A DNA stretch of 64,000 bases from Mucilaginibacter_A sp050954285 (GCA_050954285.1 JBPBPL010000007.1:124001-188000), one strand, 5' to 3'; counted from the stretch's first letter, positions 43,403 through 53,077 are shown. A program made the numbers and translations. The notes: a model not told the origin generated them from the letters alone.

Positions 43403-44653
43403 ATGAAAGCTATTAGTTACGACCAACAATTCGAATTTTCAGGGAAAGCCAAAACATATAGTCTGATAGCTATTGCGATTGGCTTAGTAGCTATTGTGGT
43501 TGGATTAGTTTCCGGCCATACTGAGCGTACGTTCGCAAATTTACTGCTCATGAGCTATTATTTTGCTTGTGTGTGTATGCAAGGAATACTTTTTTGTGCT
43601 ATACAATATGTAGCTCAAGCAGGTTGGTCTGCTTCAATATTAAGGGTTCCTCAGGCTTATGCAAAAGTATTACCTTATGCTGCTTTAATTTTGATTGGAG
43701 TAATAACTTTAGGGTTAGTTAACAATCATGAAGTTGTTGAAGAAGGAAAAAAAATTGTTGAACCTTACTTATATGGACATTGGGCTACAAAAGGTTTAAG
43801 CGTTAAAGGAAGTGAAAATTATGATGCTATTATTGCAGGTAAATCTGTTTTTTTAAACAAACCTTTTTTTATTGCCCGTTTGATTATCTTTTTAGGATTA
43901 TATTGCATTTTTGGGGGAATGCTAACCAAATATTCAAATAATGAGGATAGTATAGGTGGAATGGACAATTACAATAAAAGCTTTAAATATTCAGCGATAT
44001 TCTTGATTATTTTTGGTTTTACTACTCCAATTTTTGCTTTTGATGCTATTATGTCTTTAGAAGCTCATTACTATTCTACTTTGTTTGGGTGGTATAATTT
44101 TGCCGCATTGTGGATAAGTGGATTATCTGTTTTAACGATAACAGTAATTGTTTTAAGACAAAATGGTTATATGCCTTGGGTAACAGATAGTCATCTACAT
44201 TCATTGGGCAAACTTGTATTCGGTTTTTCTATATTCTGGACATACTTGTGGTTTTCACAATTCCTATTAACTTACTATGCAAATTTGCCAGAAGAAAGTA
44301 TTTATTATTTCAAAAGATGGGAACCTGAGTTTAAACCTTGGTTTTGGCTAAACATTGTAATTAATTTTTGTACACCCGTACTACTTTTAATGTCTCGTGA
44401 TGCCAAAAGAACAGCTACAGTATTGAAATATGTTTGTATTGTTGTGTTGTGTGGGCATTGGCTTGATTATTACTTAATGATCATGCCAGGTACAGTTGGT
44501 GCTCAAGGAAGAGGTTTTGGATTTGAAGAGGTTGGGATTGCTTTAGGTTTTGTAGGCTTATTTGTATTCTTGATGTTGAATGCTTTGAGTAAAACTTCTC
44601 TTATAGCTAAAAAACATCCGTTTTTAGAAGAAAGTTTAAACCATCATATTTAA
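43403..44653 (+). CDS. actF: Alternative complex III subunit F (membrane protein)
   Basis: 416 residues from the ATG at 43403 (a TTG precedes it in frame). About ten membrane helices; a paralogue-like partner of ActC without the quinol-site signature. Segments AGWSASILRVPQAYAKVLPY, FGFTTPIFAFDAIMSLEAHYYS and HWLDYYLMIMPG are typical of the quinol:cytochrome c oxidoreductase quinone-binding subunit 2 annotation. May provide a proton-translocating half-channel. 14 bases after actE. Confidence 0.94.
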   Translation: MKAISYDQQFEFSGKAKTYSLIAIAIGLVAIVVGLVSGHTERTFANLLLMSYYFACVCMQGILFCAIQYVAQAGWSASILRVPQAYAKVLPYAALILIGVITLGLVNNHEVVEEGKKIVEPYLYGHWATKGLSVKGSENYDAIIAGKSVFLNKPFFIARLIIFLGLYCIFGGMLTKYSNNEDSIGGMDNYNKSFKYSAIFLIIFGFTTPIFAFDAIMSLEAHYYSTLFGWYNFAALWISGLSVLTITVIVLRQNGYMPWVTDSHLHSLGKLVFGFSIFWTYLWFSQFLLTYYANLPEESIYYFKRWEPEFKPWFWLNIVINFCTPVLLLMSRDAKRTATVLKYVCIVVLCGHWLDYYLMIMPGTVGAQGRGFGFEEVGIALGFVGLFVFLMLNALSKTSLIAKKHPFLEESLNHHI

Positions 44654-44678
44654 ATAAGCAGTTTAATAATAATTAATA

Positions 44679-45884
44679 ATGAAACTGAAAAAATACCTTG
44701 TAAAAACAGCATCAGCTTTGCTAAGCTTAATAATGCTGTTTATTACAAATTTTGTCACGGCACAAACAAGTACTCCAGCAAGTGTTAATTCTCCTACAAT
44801 TGATGAGGCAGGAACATCAAGTACTATGTGGATGGGTATATTCTACTATGTACTATTATTTTTATTAATATGTATAATTATAGCAGTAGTAGGTCGTATC
44901 TTAAAAATATATGACCTTACATTACAAATGCAAAGTAAAAAGAGTTTAGACTGGAATAGAATTATGGCTATTGGGTTTGGATTATTCTTGATTATTGGGA
45001 TGTATGGTGCTTATTGGGAATATACAGTACATGGTAGCATGATTTTACCGGAAGCGGCATCTTTGCATGGACAAAAAATTGATGAGATGTTTAACATTAC
45101 ATTAATTATCACCACAATAGTTTTTGTTGGAACGCAAATTATGCTATTCTCATTTGCCTATATATATAGAGGTACACAATCGCGTAAAGCGTACTTTTTA
45201 CCACATAACAACACTATTGAAAAACTTTGGACAATTGTTCCAGCTGTTGTGTTAACTATTTTAGTTGTTTTTGGATCGATAACCTGGAAGAATATACAAG
45301 ATGTACCTGTTAAAGAGCAACGTTCAGCATTGAATGTAGACGTTACGGCTCACCAATTTGCTTGGGAAGTGCGGTATCCAGGTAGAGACGGTAGGTTAGG
45401 TCTTAAAAACTCCAAGTTGGTTACATCCAGTAATAAAATTGGTGTAGATTTTAAAGATAAAAATAGTTTTGACGATTTGAACGCAGATGAAATTGTTGTT
45501 CCAGTTAACAAACCAGTGCGAATAAACTTAATTGCGCAAGATGTAATTCATAGTTTTTACTTGCCATGGTTTAGAGTACAAATCAATGCAGTACCGGGCT
45601 TACCTACATTTTTTCAATTTACGCCTACGATCACTACTGATGATATGCGCACTAAAATGGATAACCCTACATTTGAGTATAAGCTTTATTGTAACAAAAT
45701 TTGTGGCGGTAACCATTTTAATATGCAGAAAGTATTTCGTGTAGTAAAAGAAGCTGAGTATCAAGACTGGATTTCTAAACAAAAACCTTATTTAAATGAT
45801 CAGTTAAAAAAAGACTTGAAAATGGCGGTTAGCATACCCACAAATTCTGCTTTTAAAAATAAATTAGCTTATAATAAAATATAA
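44679..45884 (+). CDS. coxB: Cytochrome c oxidase subunit II
   Basis: 401 residues. Signal-like N-terminus, two membrane helices (about 50-75 and 90-110, with a further hydrophobic part at 138-160), then the CuA cupredoxin domain: a His ligand in QDVIHSFYLPWF and the CuA loop YCNKICGGNHFNM (C..C...H..M). Longer than usual due to the N-terminal extension, common in Bacteroidota. It receives electrons from the ActE/ActA cytochromes. A motif variant near 44699-44712 encodes VKTAS. Confidence 0.96.
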   Translation: MKLKKYLVKTASALLSLIMLFITNFVTAQTSTPASVNSPTIDEAGTSSTMWMGIFYYVLLFLLICIIIAVVGRILKIYDLTLQMQSKKSLDWNRIMAIGFGLFLIIGMYGAYWEYTVHGSMILPEAASLHGQKIDEMFNITLIITTIVFVGTQIMLFSFAYIYRGTQSRKAYFLPHNNTIEKLWTIVPAVVLTILVVFGSITWKNIQDVPVKEQRSALNVDVTAHQFAWEVRYPGRDGRLGLKNSKLVTSSNKIGVDFKDKNSFDDLNADEIVVPVNKPVRINLIAQDVIHSFYLPWFRVQINAVPGLPTFFQFTPTITTDDMRTKMDNPTFEYKLYCNKICGGNHFNMQKVFRVVKEAEYQDWISKQKPYLNDQLKKDLKMAVSIPTNSAFKNKLAYNKI

Positions 45885-45891
45885 AGAGATT

Positions 45892-47775
45892 ATGGCAACA
45901 GCATTAATAGTTAATAATCACCAAACTCTCCATGAAGATCATCATGAAGGGGAACATCATAAAGCCACTTTTTTAAATACTTACGTTTTCAGTCAAGATC
46001 ACAAAATGATTGCAAAGCAATTTTTGATAACCGGCATTATCATGGGTGTTATTGCAATGATATTATCTGTTTTATTTCGAATTCAGTTAGCTTATCCAAA
46101 CACTGCATTTCCATTTTTGCAGACCTTGTTAGGTCGTTTTGCACCAGAAGGACGTTTAGATCCAAATTTTTATCTTTCTTTAGTTACCATTCATGGTACT
46201 ATTATGGTATTTTTTGTACTAACAGCAGGTTTAAGTGGTACTTTTAGTAATTTATTGATTCCATTGCAATTGGGGGCACGTGATATGGCTTCTCCATTTC
46301 TGAACATGTTATCATACTGGTTTTTCTTTACAGCTTGTATTATCATGTTAAGTTCATTCTTTGTCCAAAAGGGACCAGCAGGTGGTGGATGGACTATTTA
46401 TCCTCCATTATCAGCTTTACCAAAAGCAATGCCTGGTTCAGAAATGGGTATGACATTGTGGCTTGCCAGTATGGTTCTTTTTGTAGCATCTCAGTTAATG
46501 GGTGGTATTAACTATATCAGTACCATTTTAAATATGCGTACTAAAGGGATGGATCTTTGGAAAATGCCATTAACAATTTGGGCATTTTTTTTAACAGCTG
46601 TTTTAGGCGTATTATCTTTCCCTGTGTTGGTTGCAGGAGTTGTGCTTTTGATTTTTGATAGAAGTATGGGTACAAGTTTCTATTTATCAGATATTGTTTT
46701 AAATGGAAATGTACTACCAAATGAAGGGGGAAGTCCTATCTTATTTGAACATTTATTTTGGTTTTTAGGTCATCCAGAAGTATATATTGTAATAATGCCA
46801 GCAATGGGTATTGCTTCAGAGGTTATGGCAGTAAATTCAAGAAAACCAATATTTGGTTACCATGCAATGGTATATTCTCTAATTGGAATCACTGTATTAT
46901 CATTTATCGTTTGGGGTCATCATATGTTTGTAACAGGGATGAATCCTTTTATAGGCGGTGTATTCATGATTACAACATTAATTATCGCGGTTCCATCAGC
47001 AGTAAAAACGTTTAATTGGTTAGCAACGCTTTGGAGAGGCAATATTCGATTTACACCAGCAATGATGTTTGCAATTGGTTTAGTTTCTTTTTTCATCTCT
47101 GGTGGTTTAACCGGAATCTTTTTAGGAAATGCAGCTTTAGATATTAACTTGCATGACACTTACTTTGTAGTGGCTCACTTTCACTTGGTAATGGGTTCAG
47201 CAGCCATTTTCGGTATGTTGGCAGGTGTTTATCATTGGTTTCCAAAGATGTTTGGTCGATTAATGGATGATAAATTGGGTTATCTTCATTTTTGGTTAAC
47301 CTTTATTGGTGCTTACTTAGTATTCTTTCCGATGCACTTTATGGGTTTGGATGGTGTTCCCAGAAGATATTATGCTTTTACAGAGTTTGAATCTATGAAA
47401 CAGTGGTTATCAGTAAACACCTTCATTACATGGGCTGCAATCATGTCTGCATTGGCGCAAGTTGCATTTTTATTTAACTTCTTTTACTCTATCTTTTATG
47501 GTAAAAAAGCCACTCAAAATCCTTGGAATGCAAATACTTTAGAATGGACAACACCTATAGAACGTATCCATGGAAATTGGCCGGGAGAGATTCCAACGGT
47601 TTATCGCTGGTCTTATGACTATAGTAAACCAGGCCATGATCAAGATTTTATTCCTCAAACAGTACCTTTTTCTCAAACCATGACATCTAATTTGCCTCAT
47701 GATTTTGAAGATGATCCAGATGTAGAAAAATTGCAAACAGAATGGTTAAAACAAAATTCTCAGGAAGTAAAATAG
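45892..47775 (+). CDS. coxA: Cytochrome c oxidase subunit I
   Basis: 627 residues, about twelve or more membrane helices. Heme-copper ligands are visible: low-spin heme His in VTIHGTIMVFF, CuB His and cross-linked Tyr in LGHPEVYIVIMP, the CuB pair WGHHMF, and heme His pair in VVAHFHLVMG. HPEVY plus the Glu in the preceding helix point to an A-type, proton-pumping oxidase. Reduces oxygen to water with electrons from the alternative complex III chain. Followed by a probable attenuating terminator. Confidence 0.98.
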   Translation: MATALIVNNHQTLHEDHHEGEHHKATFLNTYVFSQDHKMIAKQFLITGIIMGVIAMILSVLFRIQLAYPNTAFPFLQTLLGRFAPEGRLDPNFYLSLVTIHGTIMVFFVLTAGLSGTFSNLLIPLQLGARDMASPFLNMLSYWFFFTACIIMLSSFFVQKGPAGGGWTIYPPLSALPKAMPGSEMGMTLWLASMVLFVASQLMGGINYISTILNMRTKGMDLWKMPLTIWAFFLTAVLGVLSFPVLVAGVVLLIFDRSMGTSFYLSDIVLNGNVLPNEGGSPILFEHLFWFLGHPEVYIVIMPAMGIASEVMAVNSRKPIFGYHAMVYSLIGITVLSFIVWGHHMFVTGMNPFIGGVFMITTLIIAVPSAVKTFNWLATLWRGNIRFTPAMMFAIGLVSFFISGGLTGIFLGNAALDINLHDTYFVVAHFHLVMGSAAIFGMLAGVYHWFPKMFGRLMDDKLGYLHFWLTFIGAYLVFFPMHFMGLDGVPRRYYAFTEFESMKQWLSVNTFITWAAIMSALAQVAFLFNFFYSIFYGKKATQNPWNANTLEWTTPIERIHGNWPGEIPTVYRWSYDYSKPGHDQDFIPQTVPFSQTMTSNLPHDFEDDPDVEKLQTEWLKQNSQEVK

Positions 47776-47802
47776 TCCTTGAGTATTTTTAAATGAGTTA
47801 TC

Positions 47803-47850
47803 AGGGGTATTTTTGAGGGATTTATCTTTCATAAATACCCTTATTTTTTT
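47803..47850 (+). terminator. Probable terminator between coxA and ctaA
   Basis: GGGGTATTT and AAATACCC pair across about 25 bases, followed by TTATTTTTTT. It would partly separate the structural oxidase genes from the assembly genes. Confidence 0.5.
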
Positions 47851-47852
47851 AA

Positions 47853-48938
47853 ATGAATTTGAAGTATTTAAAAGCAGAATCAAAATTTCAGTCAGTAAAT
47901 CTGTTCTCAATTATTGCGCTGTTTGTCTTGATTTTGGCCGGAGGAGTAGTCCGTAGTACAGGTTCAGGAATGGGTTGTCCTGATTGGCCAAAATGTTTTG
48001 GTAGATATATTCCACCGATAAAAGAAGCACAGCTTCCGGAAAACTATCGTACTGAATATATTGAAAAGCAACTAAAAAAGAATTTGCATTTTGCAAAAGT
48101 TTTGCAAGCTTTCGGCTACACATCTTTAGCAATAAAAGTTAAAGCAGATACATTCATTGTAAACCGGCAACAAGAAGAATTCAATCCTATTAAAACATGG
48201 ACTGAATATATTAATAGGTTGGTAGGTGTAATTACGGGTATACTTCTTTTAGCTACTGCTTTTTATTCTTTCATTTATTTAAAAAAATGTAAGTTACTTA
48301 TTTCTTTAAGCATGCTCAATCTGCTTTTAGTTATTTTCCAGGCATGGTTAGGTTCTATTGTAGTTTCTTCTAATCTTTTGCCTTGGATTGTAACAGCGCA
48401 TATGTTAATTGCTTTAGCAATTTTGGCGATTAGTATTTATACTTGGTTCAGAGCAAAATTTTTAGACAGTAAAGTAAAAATTCGAACAAATGTTTTGGTA
48501 ATAATATGTATGTGGTTAGCCTTGATATTGGACATTATACAAATCACAATTGGTACAGAAGTAAGAGAAAAAATTGACGGGTATGCTACAAAATTAAATG
48601 GTGATAACCGTCAAAGTTGGGTAAATGGTGCTGGAGAAATTTTATTTAATCATAAAAATATGGCTTTAGCCGTGGTATTAGTTAATGTAGTACTGTATTT
48701 ATTACTTCGAAAATATTTTGAAAAAAATGCTATTCAAAGGCAATTAATGAGTGCAAGTTTTATTCTAATTATGCTCCAAATTTTCGCTGGAGTTTTATTG
48801 TCTTACTGGAGCTTGCCTCCTTTTGCTCAGGCGGCTCATATATTGTTAGCCAGTTTATTGTTTGGAGCACAATTCTACTTACTGCTTAACTTATATCAAT
48901 CAGCAGAAACTTTAGAAGAAAAATACAATGTGGGCTGA
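47853..48938 (+). CDS. ctaA: Heme A synthase (COX15/CtaA)
   Basis: 361 residues, eight membrane helices in two similar halves. Oxidises the methyl group of heme O to make heme A for subunit I. Key segments: LILAGGVVRSTGSGMGCPDWPKCFG at the first half (Cys pair and Gly-rich turn), EYINRLVGVITGILLL (His/Glu helix), VTAHMLIALAIL and AAHILLASLLFGAQ with heme-ligand histidines. It overlaps ctaB by 11 bases. Two motif variants are coded through (48017-48030, 48240-48253). Confidence 0.95.
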   Translation: MNLKYLKAESKFQSVNLFSIIALFVLILAGGVVRSTGSGMGCPDWPKCFGRYIPPIKEAQLPENYRTEYIEKQLKKNLHFAKVLQAFGYTSLAIKVKADTFIVNRQQEEFNPIKTWTEYINRLVGVITGILLLATAFYSFIYLKKCKLLISLSMLNLLLVIFQAWLGSIVVSSNLLPWIVTAHMLIALAILAISIYTWFRAKFLDSKVKIRTNVLVIICMWLALILDIIQITIGTEVREKIDGYATKLNGDNRQSWVNGAGEILFNHKNMALAVVLVNVVLYLLLRKYFEKNAIQRQLMSASFILIMLQIFAGVLLSYWSLPPFAQAAHILLASLLFGAQFYLLLNLYQSAETLEEKYNVG

Positions 48939-49788
48939 TTTTTCTAAACTTATTAAGTTTCGTCTTACATTTCTGGTTGTATTTTCGGCCTCCATCTCAT
49001 TTTTGATTGGTAGCAAAGTAAATGGCACTATTAATTGGGCAAATTGGGGATTGCTAATTTTGGGAGGATTTTTAGTAACAGCCGCCGCAAATGGCTTTAA
49101 CGAAATTATTGAAAAAGACTTGGATAAATTGATGAAACGAACTTTAGATAGGCCATTACCTTCTGGTAAAATGACTAATGGGCAAGCGTTAGTTATCAGC
49201 TTATTTATGGGAATTTCTGGTACTTATGTGTTAGGAAGCTTAAATTTAACTACTGGTTATTTATCAGTCTTTTCGATCTTTCTATATGCTTTTATTTATA
49301 CGCCAGCAAAACGGAAATCTCCCATTGCTGTATTTATTGGAGCAATTCCCGGAGCTTTACCACCATTAATTGGATATGTAGCCGCGCACGAAAAAATAGA
49401 TTATATCGCGCTAATATTGTTCGGAATTCAGTTTGTTTGGCAGTTCCCACACTTTTGGGCAATTGCGTGGGTGTTGGATGATGACTACAAATTGGCAGGT
49501 TTTCGATTATTACCTACTGGTAAACGCGATGCCACCAGTGCCATAATCATATTTTTATCTACTTTAATATTAGTACCTGTAAGTCTATTGCCAACATATT
49601 ACGGTTTTGGTGGTTTATATATTGGGAGTATTTCACTAATATGCAGTTTTGCTTTTTTATATTATGCTTTCAATCTTTTATTAAAACAGGATATAAAATC
49701 TGCACAAAAGCTAATGTATGGTTCGTTTTTATACTTACCAATTGTGCAATTAGTATTGTTATTTGATTTTGTAGGAAAACTAAAATGA
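48928..49788 (+). CDS. ctaB: Protoheme IX farnesyltransferase (heme O synthase)
   Basis: 286 residues, UbiA prenyltransferase superfamily with nine membrane helices. Converts heme B to heme O for CtaA. The first Asp-rich motif is NGFNEIIEKDLDKLMKRT (NxxxDxxxD-like) with RPLPSGKM. The second is in FWAIAWVLDDDYKLAGF. Ordering with ctaA on the same transcript matches the heme A pathway. It overlaps the next gene by 4 bases. Confidence 0.96.
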   Translation: MWADFSKLIKFRLTFLVVFSASISFLIGSKVNGTINWANWGLLILGGFLVTAAANGFNEIIEKDLDKLMKRTLDRPLPSGKMTNGQALVISLFMGISGTYVLGSLNLTTGYLSVFSIFLYAFIYTPAKRKSPIAVFIGAIPGALPPLIGYVAAHEKIDYIALILFGIQFVWQFPHFWAIAWVLDDDYKLAGFRLLPTGKRDATSAIIIFLSTLILVPVSLLPTYYGFGGLYIGSISLICSFAFLYYAFNLLLKQDIKSAQKLMYGSFLYLPIVQLVLLFDFVGKLK

Positions 49789-50369
49789 ATTCATCTCTTA
49801 TTGATAATAAAGAAAGGATAAACCTTCAACCTAAAAAATTCAGCATGTGGTTGTTTATTATCACTTCATTTATGCTGTTTGCTGCTTTTACCAGTGGTTT
49901 TATTGTTTATACACAAGGTTCGGCTGATAAAGGGATCAAAATCCTTCTTCCACATACTTTTATTTATAGCACGCTTGTTATAATGTTAAGTAGCGTAACT
50001 ATGTATTTGGCTTTTCGTGCAGCAAAGCAATTACAGTTTGCTAAACAAAGACAATTCTTATGGTTAACATTGATTTTAGGAATTAGCTTTTTTGGATTAC
50101 AATTTTATGCTTGGAGTCTACTGGTAAAAATGGGTGTCTATTTGATCAATCCCAATGCTTCCCAATCATTCATTTACATTTTTACTGGTGTACATTTAGT
50201 CCATATTCTTGCTGGTTTAATCTTGGTTATCAATAGCTTAGTTGGAAGTTACCAAAATAACCCACCAGTAAAAAACCTGTTTCGTTTAGAGATGACATCT
50301 ATATTCTGGCATTTTGTAGATATTTTATGGATATATCTTTATGTTTTTTTACTTTTGAATCAACAATAA
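49785..50369 (+). CDS. Heme-copper oxidase subunit III (first copy)
   Basis: 194 residues, five membrane helices: WLFIITSFMLFAAFTSGFIVY, a second near TLVIMLSSVTMYLAFRAA, then FLWLTLILGISFFGLQFYAW, FTGVHLVHILAGLILVI and WHFVDILWIYLYVFLLL. The HxxH and WHFVDxLW signatures are those of subunit III. It starts inside the ctaB stop. It is one of two adjacent subunit III genes; both are normal for this kind of operon. Confidence 0.92.
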   Translation: MNSSLIDNKERINLQPKKFSMWLFIITSFMLFAAFTSGFIVYTQGSADKGIKILLPHTFIYSTLVIMLSSVTMYLAFRAAKQLQFAKQRQFLWLTLILGISFFGLQFYAWSLLVKMGVYLINPNASQSFIYIFTGVHLVHILAGLILVINSLVGSYQNNPPVKNLFRLEMTSIFWHFVDILWIYLYVFLLLNQQ

Positions 50370-50386
50370 TTCCATATATAATTTAG

Positions 50387-51073
50387 ATGAATACAACTGT
50401 AGCACCTATTGATCGAATTAAAACAACTCCTTGGGCAGGGGGTCGTTCACCCTTTTCCATTGAATATGGTAAATTGATGATGTGGTTTTTCCTTTTATCT
50501 GATGCATTTACCTTTTCTGCATTATTAATGGCCTATGGTGCATTACGTTTTAGCGCCAAAGCATGGCCTATGCCTGACGAAGTTTTTCAATCCATCCCTC
50601 TAATTAAAGATCACGGTGCACCGTTGGTATTTGTAGGGTTAATGACTTTTATTTTGATTATGAGTTCGGTAACAATGGTTTTAGCGGTTGAAGCTGGTCA
50701 TCGCGGAGCTAAAAAAGAAGTTGCTAATTGGATGGTTTTAACAGTAATTGGTGGTATTATATTTTTGAGTTGTCAAGGATTAGAATGGTCACATTTGCAT
50801 GGTGAAGGTGCATGGTGGGGAAGTAATCCATTCAAAAGTGCAAAAGGCTTAGATACTGGGACAAACTTTACTAACCTGTTTTTTACTATAACTGGCTTTC
50901 ACGGCTTTCATGTATTTAGTGGTGTAATCATTAATATTATTATTCTGATTAATGTTTTAAAGGGCACTTACGAAAAACGTGGCAGCTATTTAATGGTGGA
51001 AAAAGTAGGCTTGTACTGGCACTTTGTGGATTTAGTATGGGTTTTTGTATTTACATTTTTTTACTTGGTATAA
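50387..51073 (+). CDS. Heme-copper oxidase subunit III (second copy)
   Basis: 228 residues, six or seven membrane helices. Signatures GKLMMWFFLLSDAFTFSALLMAYGALRF (split by a short loop), ITGFHGFHVFSGVIINII and GLYWHFVDLVWVFVFTFFYL. Longer than the previous copy, with an extra N-terminal helix and a loop WWGSNPFKSAKGLDT. Accessory core subunit that stabilises subunit I. 17 bases after the first copy. Confidence 0.94.
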   Translation: MNTTVAPIDRIKTTPWAGGRSPFSIEYGKLMMWFFLLSDAFTFSALLMAYGALRFSAKAWPMPDEVFQSIPLIKDHGAPLVFVGLMTFILIMSSVTMVLAVEAGHRGAKKEVANWMVLTVIGGIIFLSCQGLEWSHLHGEGAWWGSNPFKSAKGLDTGTNFTNLFFTITGFHGFHVFSGVIINIIILINVLKGTYEKRGSYLMVEKVGLYWHFVDLVWVFVFTFFYLV

Positions 51074-51089
51074 TTTATAAATAAAATTT

Positions 51090-51434
51090 ATGAGCACAGA
51101 ATCTTCCAATGTTCATCATGAAGGCGATGATCACGAATCATTATCAAAAACTAAAATCTGGCAGGTATTTTTTGTTTTGTTAGGGATTACGGCCATTGAA
51201 TTTATCATTGCATTATATTTAATTCCGCATAAAATAATTCCTCAAAATTTTGCTAATCCAGTTTACATATTGCTTACGCTGGCAAAAGCCTTTTATATTG
51301 TAGCATATTTTATGCATTTACGATTTGAAAAAATTGGTTTAATGTATTCTATCCTGGTTCCAACTTTGTTTATTATCGGATTAATCTTGGTTTTAACTGA
51401 TGAAAGTCATTACTGGTTATTTGCCAGGCCTTAA
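51090..51434 (+). CDS. Cytochrome c oxidase subunit IV-type small membrane protein
   Basis: 114 residues. The acidic/His-rich N-terminus (SSNVHHEGDDHESLSKTK) is followed by three membrane helices (IWQVFFVLLGITAIEFIIALYLI, ILLTLAKAFYIVAYFMHL, YSILVPTLFIIGLILVL). KAFYIVAYFMHL is the prokaryotic COX4 signature. The stop overlaps the SCO gene start by one base. Confidence 0.92.
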   Translation: MSTESSNVHHEGDDHESLSKTKIWQVFFVLLGITAIEFIIALYLIPHKIIPQNFANPVYILLTLAKAFYIVAYFMHLRFEKIGLMYSILVPTLFIIGLILVLTDESHYWLFARP

Positions 51435-52141
51435 TGGTAAATACTAAAACATTAAAAAATTTTATAATCCTGGTACTTATCCTCATAGTACCAGGATTTT
51501 TGTATTATTTACTTCAGGCAAAAGGAAAAAACAGGTATAGACCACTGCCTATATATGGGCCAAAAGAAGTGGCGAGTACCTTCAAAACTTTTCACGGGAA
51601 AAAGATTTTTGATACTATCTACCATAAAATTCCTGATTTCAGATTATACGATCAGGACAATAAAATTATTACTCAGAAAAGCTTTGAAGGTAATATCCTA
51701 TTAGTCAACTTTTTTTTTACTAAGTGCCCAATTTTATGCAATGAAATTAATAATAACATTGATTCATTGGCTGGTAACTTCAAAAAGAACACTATGGTTC
51801 GTTTTGTGTCGATTACAGTTGATCCGGCAACAGACAATGTAGCTGTTTTAAAGAATTATGCCAATTCTCTAAAAGCTAATGAAAAGCAGTGGAAATTTTT
51901 GACTGGGGACACATCTATTATCTATCCACTTAGCCGAAAAGGATTTTTAGTAACTGCCGCTTATGGTGGAGATCAACCTGAGAACTTTGTTTATAGTGAG
52001 AAATTAATGCTGGTTGATCAGGACAAAAGAATCCGAGGATATTACAACGGCACTTCCGTAAACGAAATGGCAAAGCTAAATGACGAAATCAAAGTGCTAA
52101 TTGCAGAGGAATTGAGGAAAGTAAAAAGTAATCTATATTAA
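51434..52141 (+). CDS. SCO1/SenC-family copper chaperone
   Basis: 235 residues. N-terminal membrane anchor (FIILVLILIVPGFLYYLL), then a thioredoxin-like domain with the copper-binding CxxxC in FFFTKCPILCNEINNN. The usual distal His is not evident in the place I expect (region YGGDQPENFVYSEK), which may shift with alignment. Delivers copper for CuA of subunit II or acts as a thiol reductase. It lies between the subunit IV-type and DUF420 genes, a standard order. Confidence 0.9.
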   Translation: MVNTKTLKNFIILVLILIVPGFLYYLLQAKGKNRYRPLPIYGPKEVASTFKTFHGKKIFDTIYHKIPDFRLYDQDNKIITQKSFEGNILLVNFFFTKCPILCNEINNNIDSLAGNFKKNTMVRFVSITVDPATDNVAVLKNYANSLKANEKQWKFLTGDTSIIYPLSRKGFLVTAAYGGDQPENFVYSEKLMLVDQDKRIRGYYNGTSVNEMAKLNDEIKVLIAEELRKVKSNLY

Positions 52142-52144
52142 TGC

Positions 52145-52738
52145 ATGGACAAAACACCTTTTTTACAACAAGACAAACTAATTTTCCGGTTTATAATCGG
52201 TCTTTCAATATTTGTTTTTCTGGTTGTAGTAATCCTCAACCGCAAAATCCTTCCGGTACCTGCTGTATTGCCATCTTTTACTTATTATCTACCTTTGTTG
52301 AATGCCGTTTTGAATGGTAGTTGCAGTGTTTTACTGGTGCTTTCGTTGTATTTTATTAAACAAAAAAACATCGTGATGCACAAACGGATAAACATTACCG
52401 CTTTTGCACTTTCATCGCTTTTTCTTGTTTCCTACATCACTTTTCATTATTTGGCTCCTGAAACTAAGTATGGGGATTTAAATGGTGATCATATTGTTTC
52501 CGAAGCGGAAAAGATGGCTGCAGGTAGTTTACGTTATGTTTATTACACTATTTTAATTAGCCATATTATCTTAGCTGCTATTGTTTTACCACTGGTTTTA
52601 TTTAGCTTCAACTTTGCGCTGCAAAATCAGATTGCACGACATAGAAAAATTGTTCGTTGGACGTGGCCAATCTGGTTTTATGTAACTGTAACCGGTGTGA
52701 TTGTTTACATCATGATTTCGCCTTATTATCAGTTTTAA
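52145..52738 (+). CDS. DUF420 membrane protein (oxidase assembly-linked)
   Basis: 197 residues from the ATG at 52145, four or five membrane helices: FIIGLSIFVFLVVVILN, YYLPLLNAVLNGSCSVLLVLSLY, ITAFALSSLFLVSYITFHY and YYTILISHIILAAIVLPLVLF. Histidines in HKRINI, FHYLAPET and ISHIILA match the conserved His pattern of DUF420 (CtaM-like). Such proteins help maturation of heme-copper oxidases. Last large gene of the cox run; a motif-pair hairpin follows. Confidence 0.9.
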   Translation: MDKTPFLQQDKLIFRFIIGLSIFVFLVVVILNRKILPVPAVLPSFTYYLPLLNAVLNGSCSVLLVLSLYFIKQKNIVMHKRINITAFALSSLFLVSYITFHYLAPETKYGDLNGDHIVSEAEKMAAGSLRYVYYTILISHIILAAIVLPLVLFSFNFALQNQIARHRKIVRWTWPIWFYVTVTGVIVYIMISPYYQF

Positions 52739-52752
52739 GCTTATTTTTGTAT

Positions 52753-52795
52753 AATAAAAACAGCATCAGCAATACTGTTTTATTTACCTAAAAAT
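52753..52795 (+). terminator. Motif-pair hairpin closing the cox operon
   Basis: ATAAAAACAGCAT (52754-52766) and ATACTGTTTTAT (52772-52783, one T short) face each other across a 5-base loop, followed by the tail TTTACCTAAAAAT. Confidence 0.7.
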
Positions 52796-52801
52796 GCAAT
52801 T

Positions 52802-53077
52802 ATGAAAAATTTAAAAATATTAATCACGGTTTTTGCTTTAATGTTTATTTTTATAAGTAAGCAACCTGTGCAGGCACAATGTGCCATGTGTGCAGCCACT
52901 GTAGAAAGTTCTCATAATGCCGGCGGCAATAAAGCTGATGGCTTAAACAAAGGTATTTTGGTGCTGTTAGCTGCTCCATATTTAGCTGCTGCCGTGGTAG
53001 GTTATATTTGGTTTAAACGATTCAAACGCAAAAATATTGAAATTAATATGCGCGATGAAAAGCTGAATCTTAACTAA
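52802..53077 (+). CDS. Small membrane protein with CAMC motif, downstream of the cox operon
   Basis: 91 residues. Signal peptide MKNLKILITVFALMFIFISK ending near VQA-Q, then a Cys pair (QCAMCAATVES), a short Gly/Asn loop (NAGGNKADGLNKG), one membrane helix (ILVLLAAPYLAAAVVGYIW) and a basic cytoplasmic tail. This layout is repeatedly found next to Bacteroidota cox genes as far as I recall. The Cys-x-x-Cys near the membrane surface suggests metal (copper) or redox handling during oxidase assembly, an inference. Confidence 0.75.
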   Translation: MKNLKILITVFALMFIFISKQPVQAQCAMCAATVESSHNAGGNKADGLNKGILVLLAAPYLAAAVVGYIWFKRFKRKNIEINMRDEKLNLN

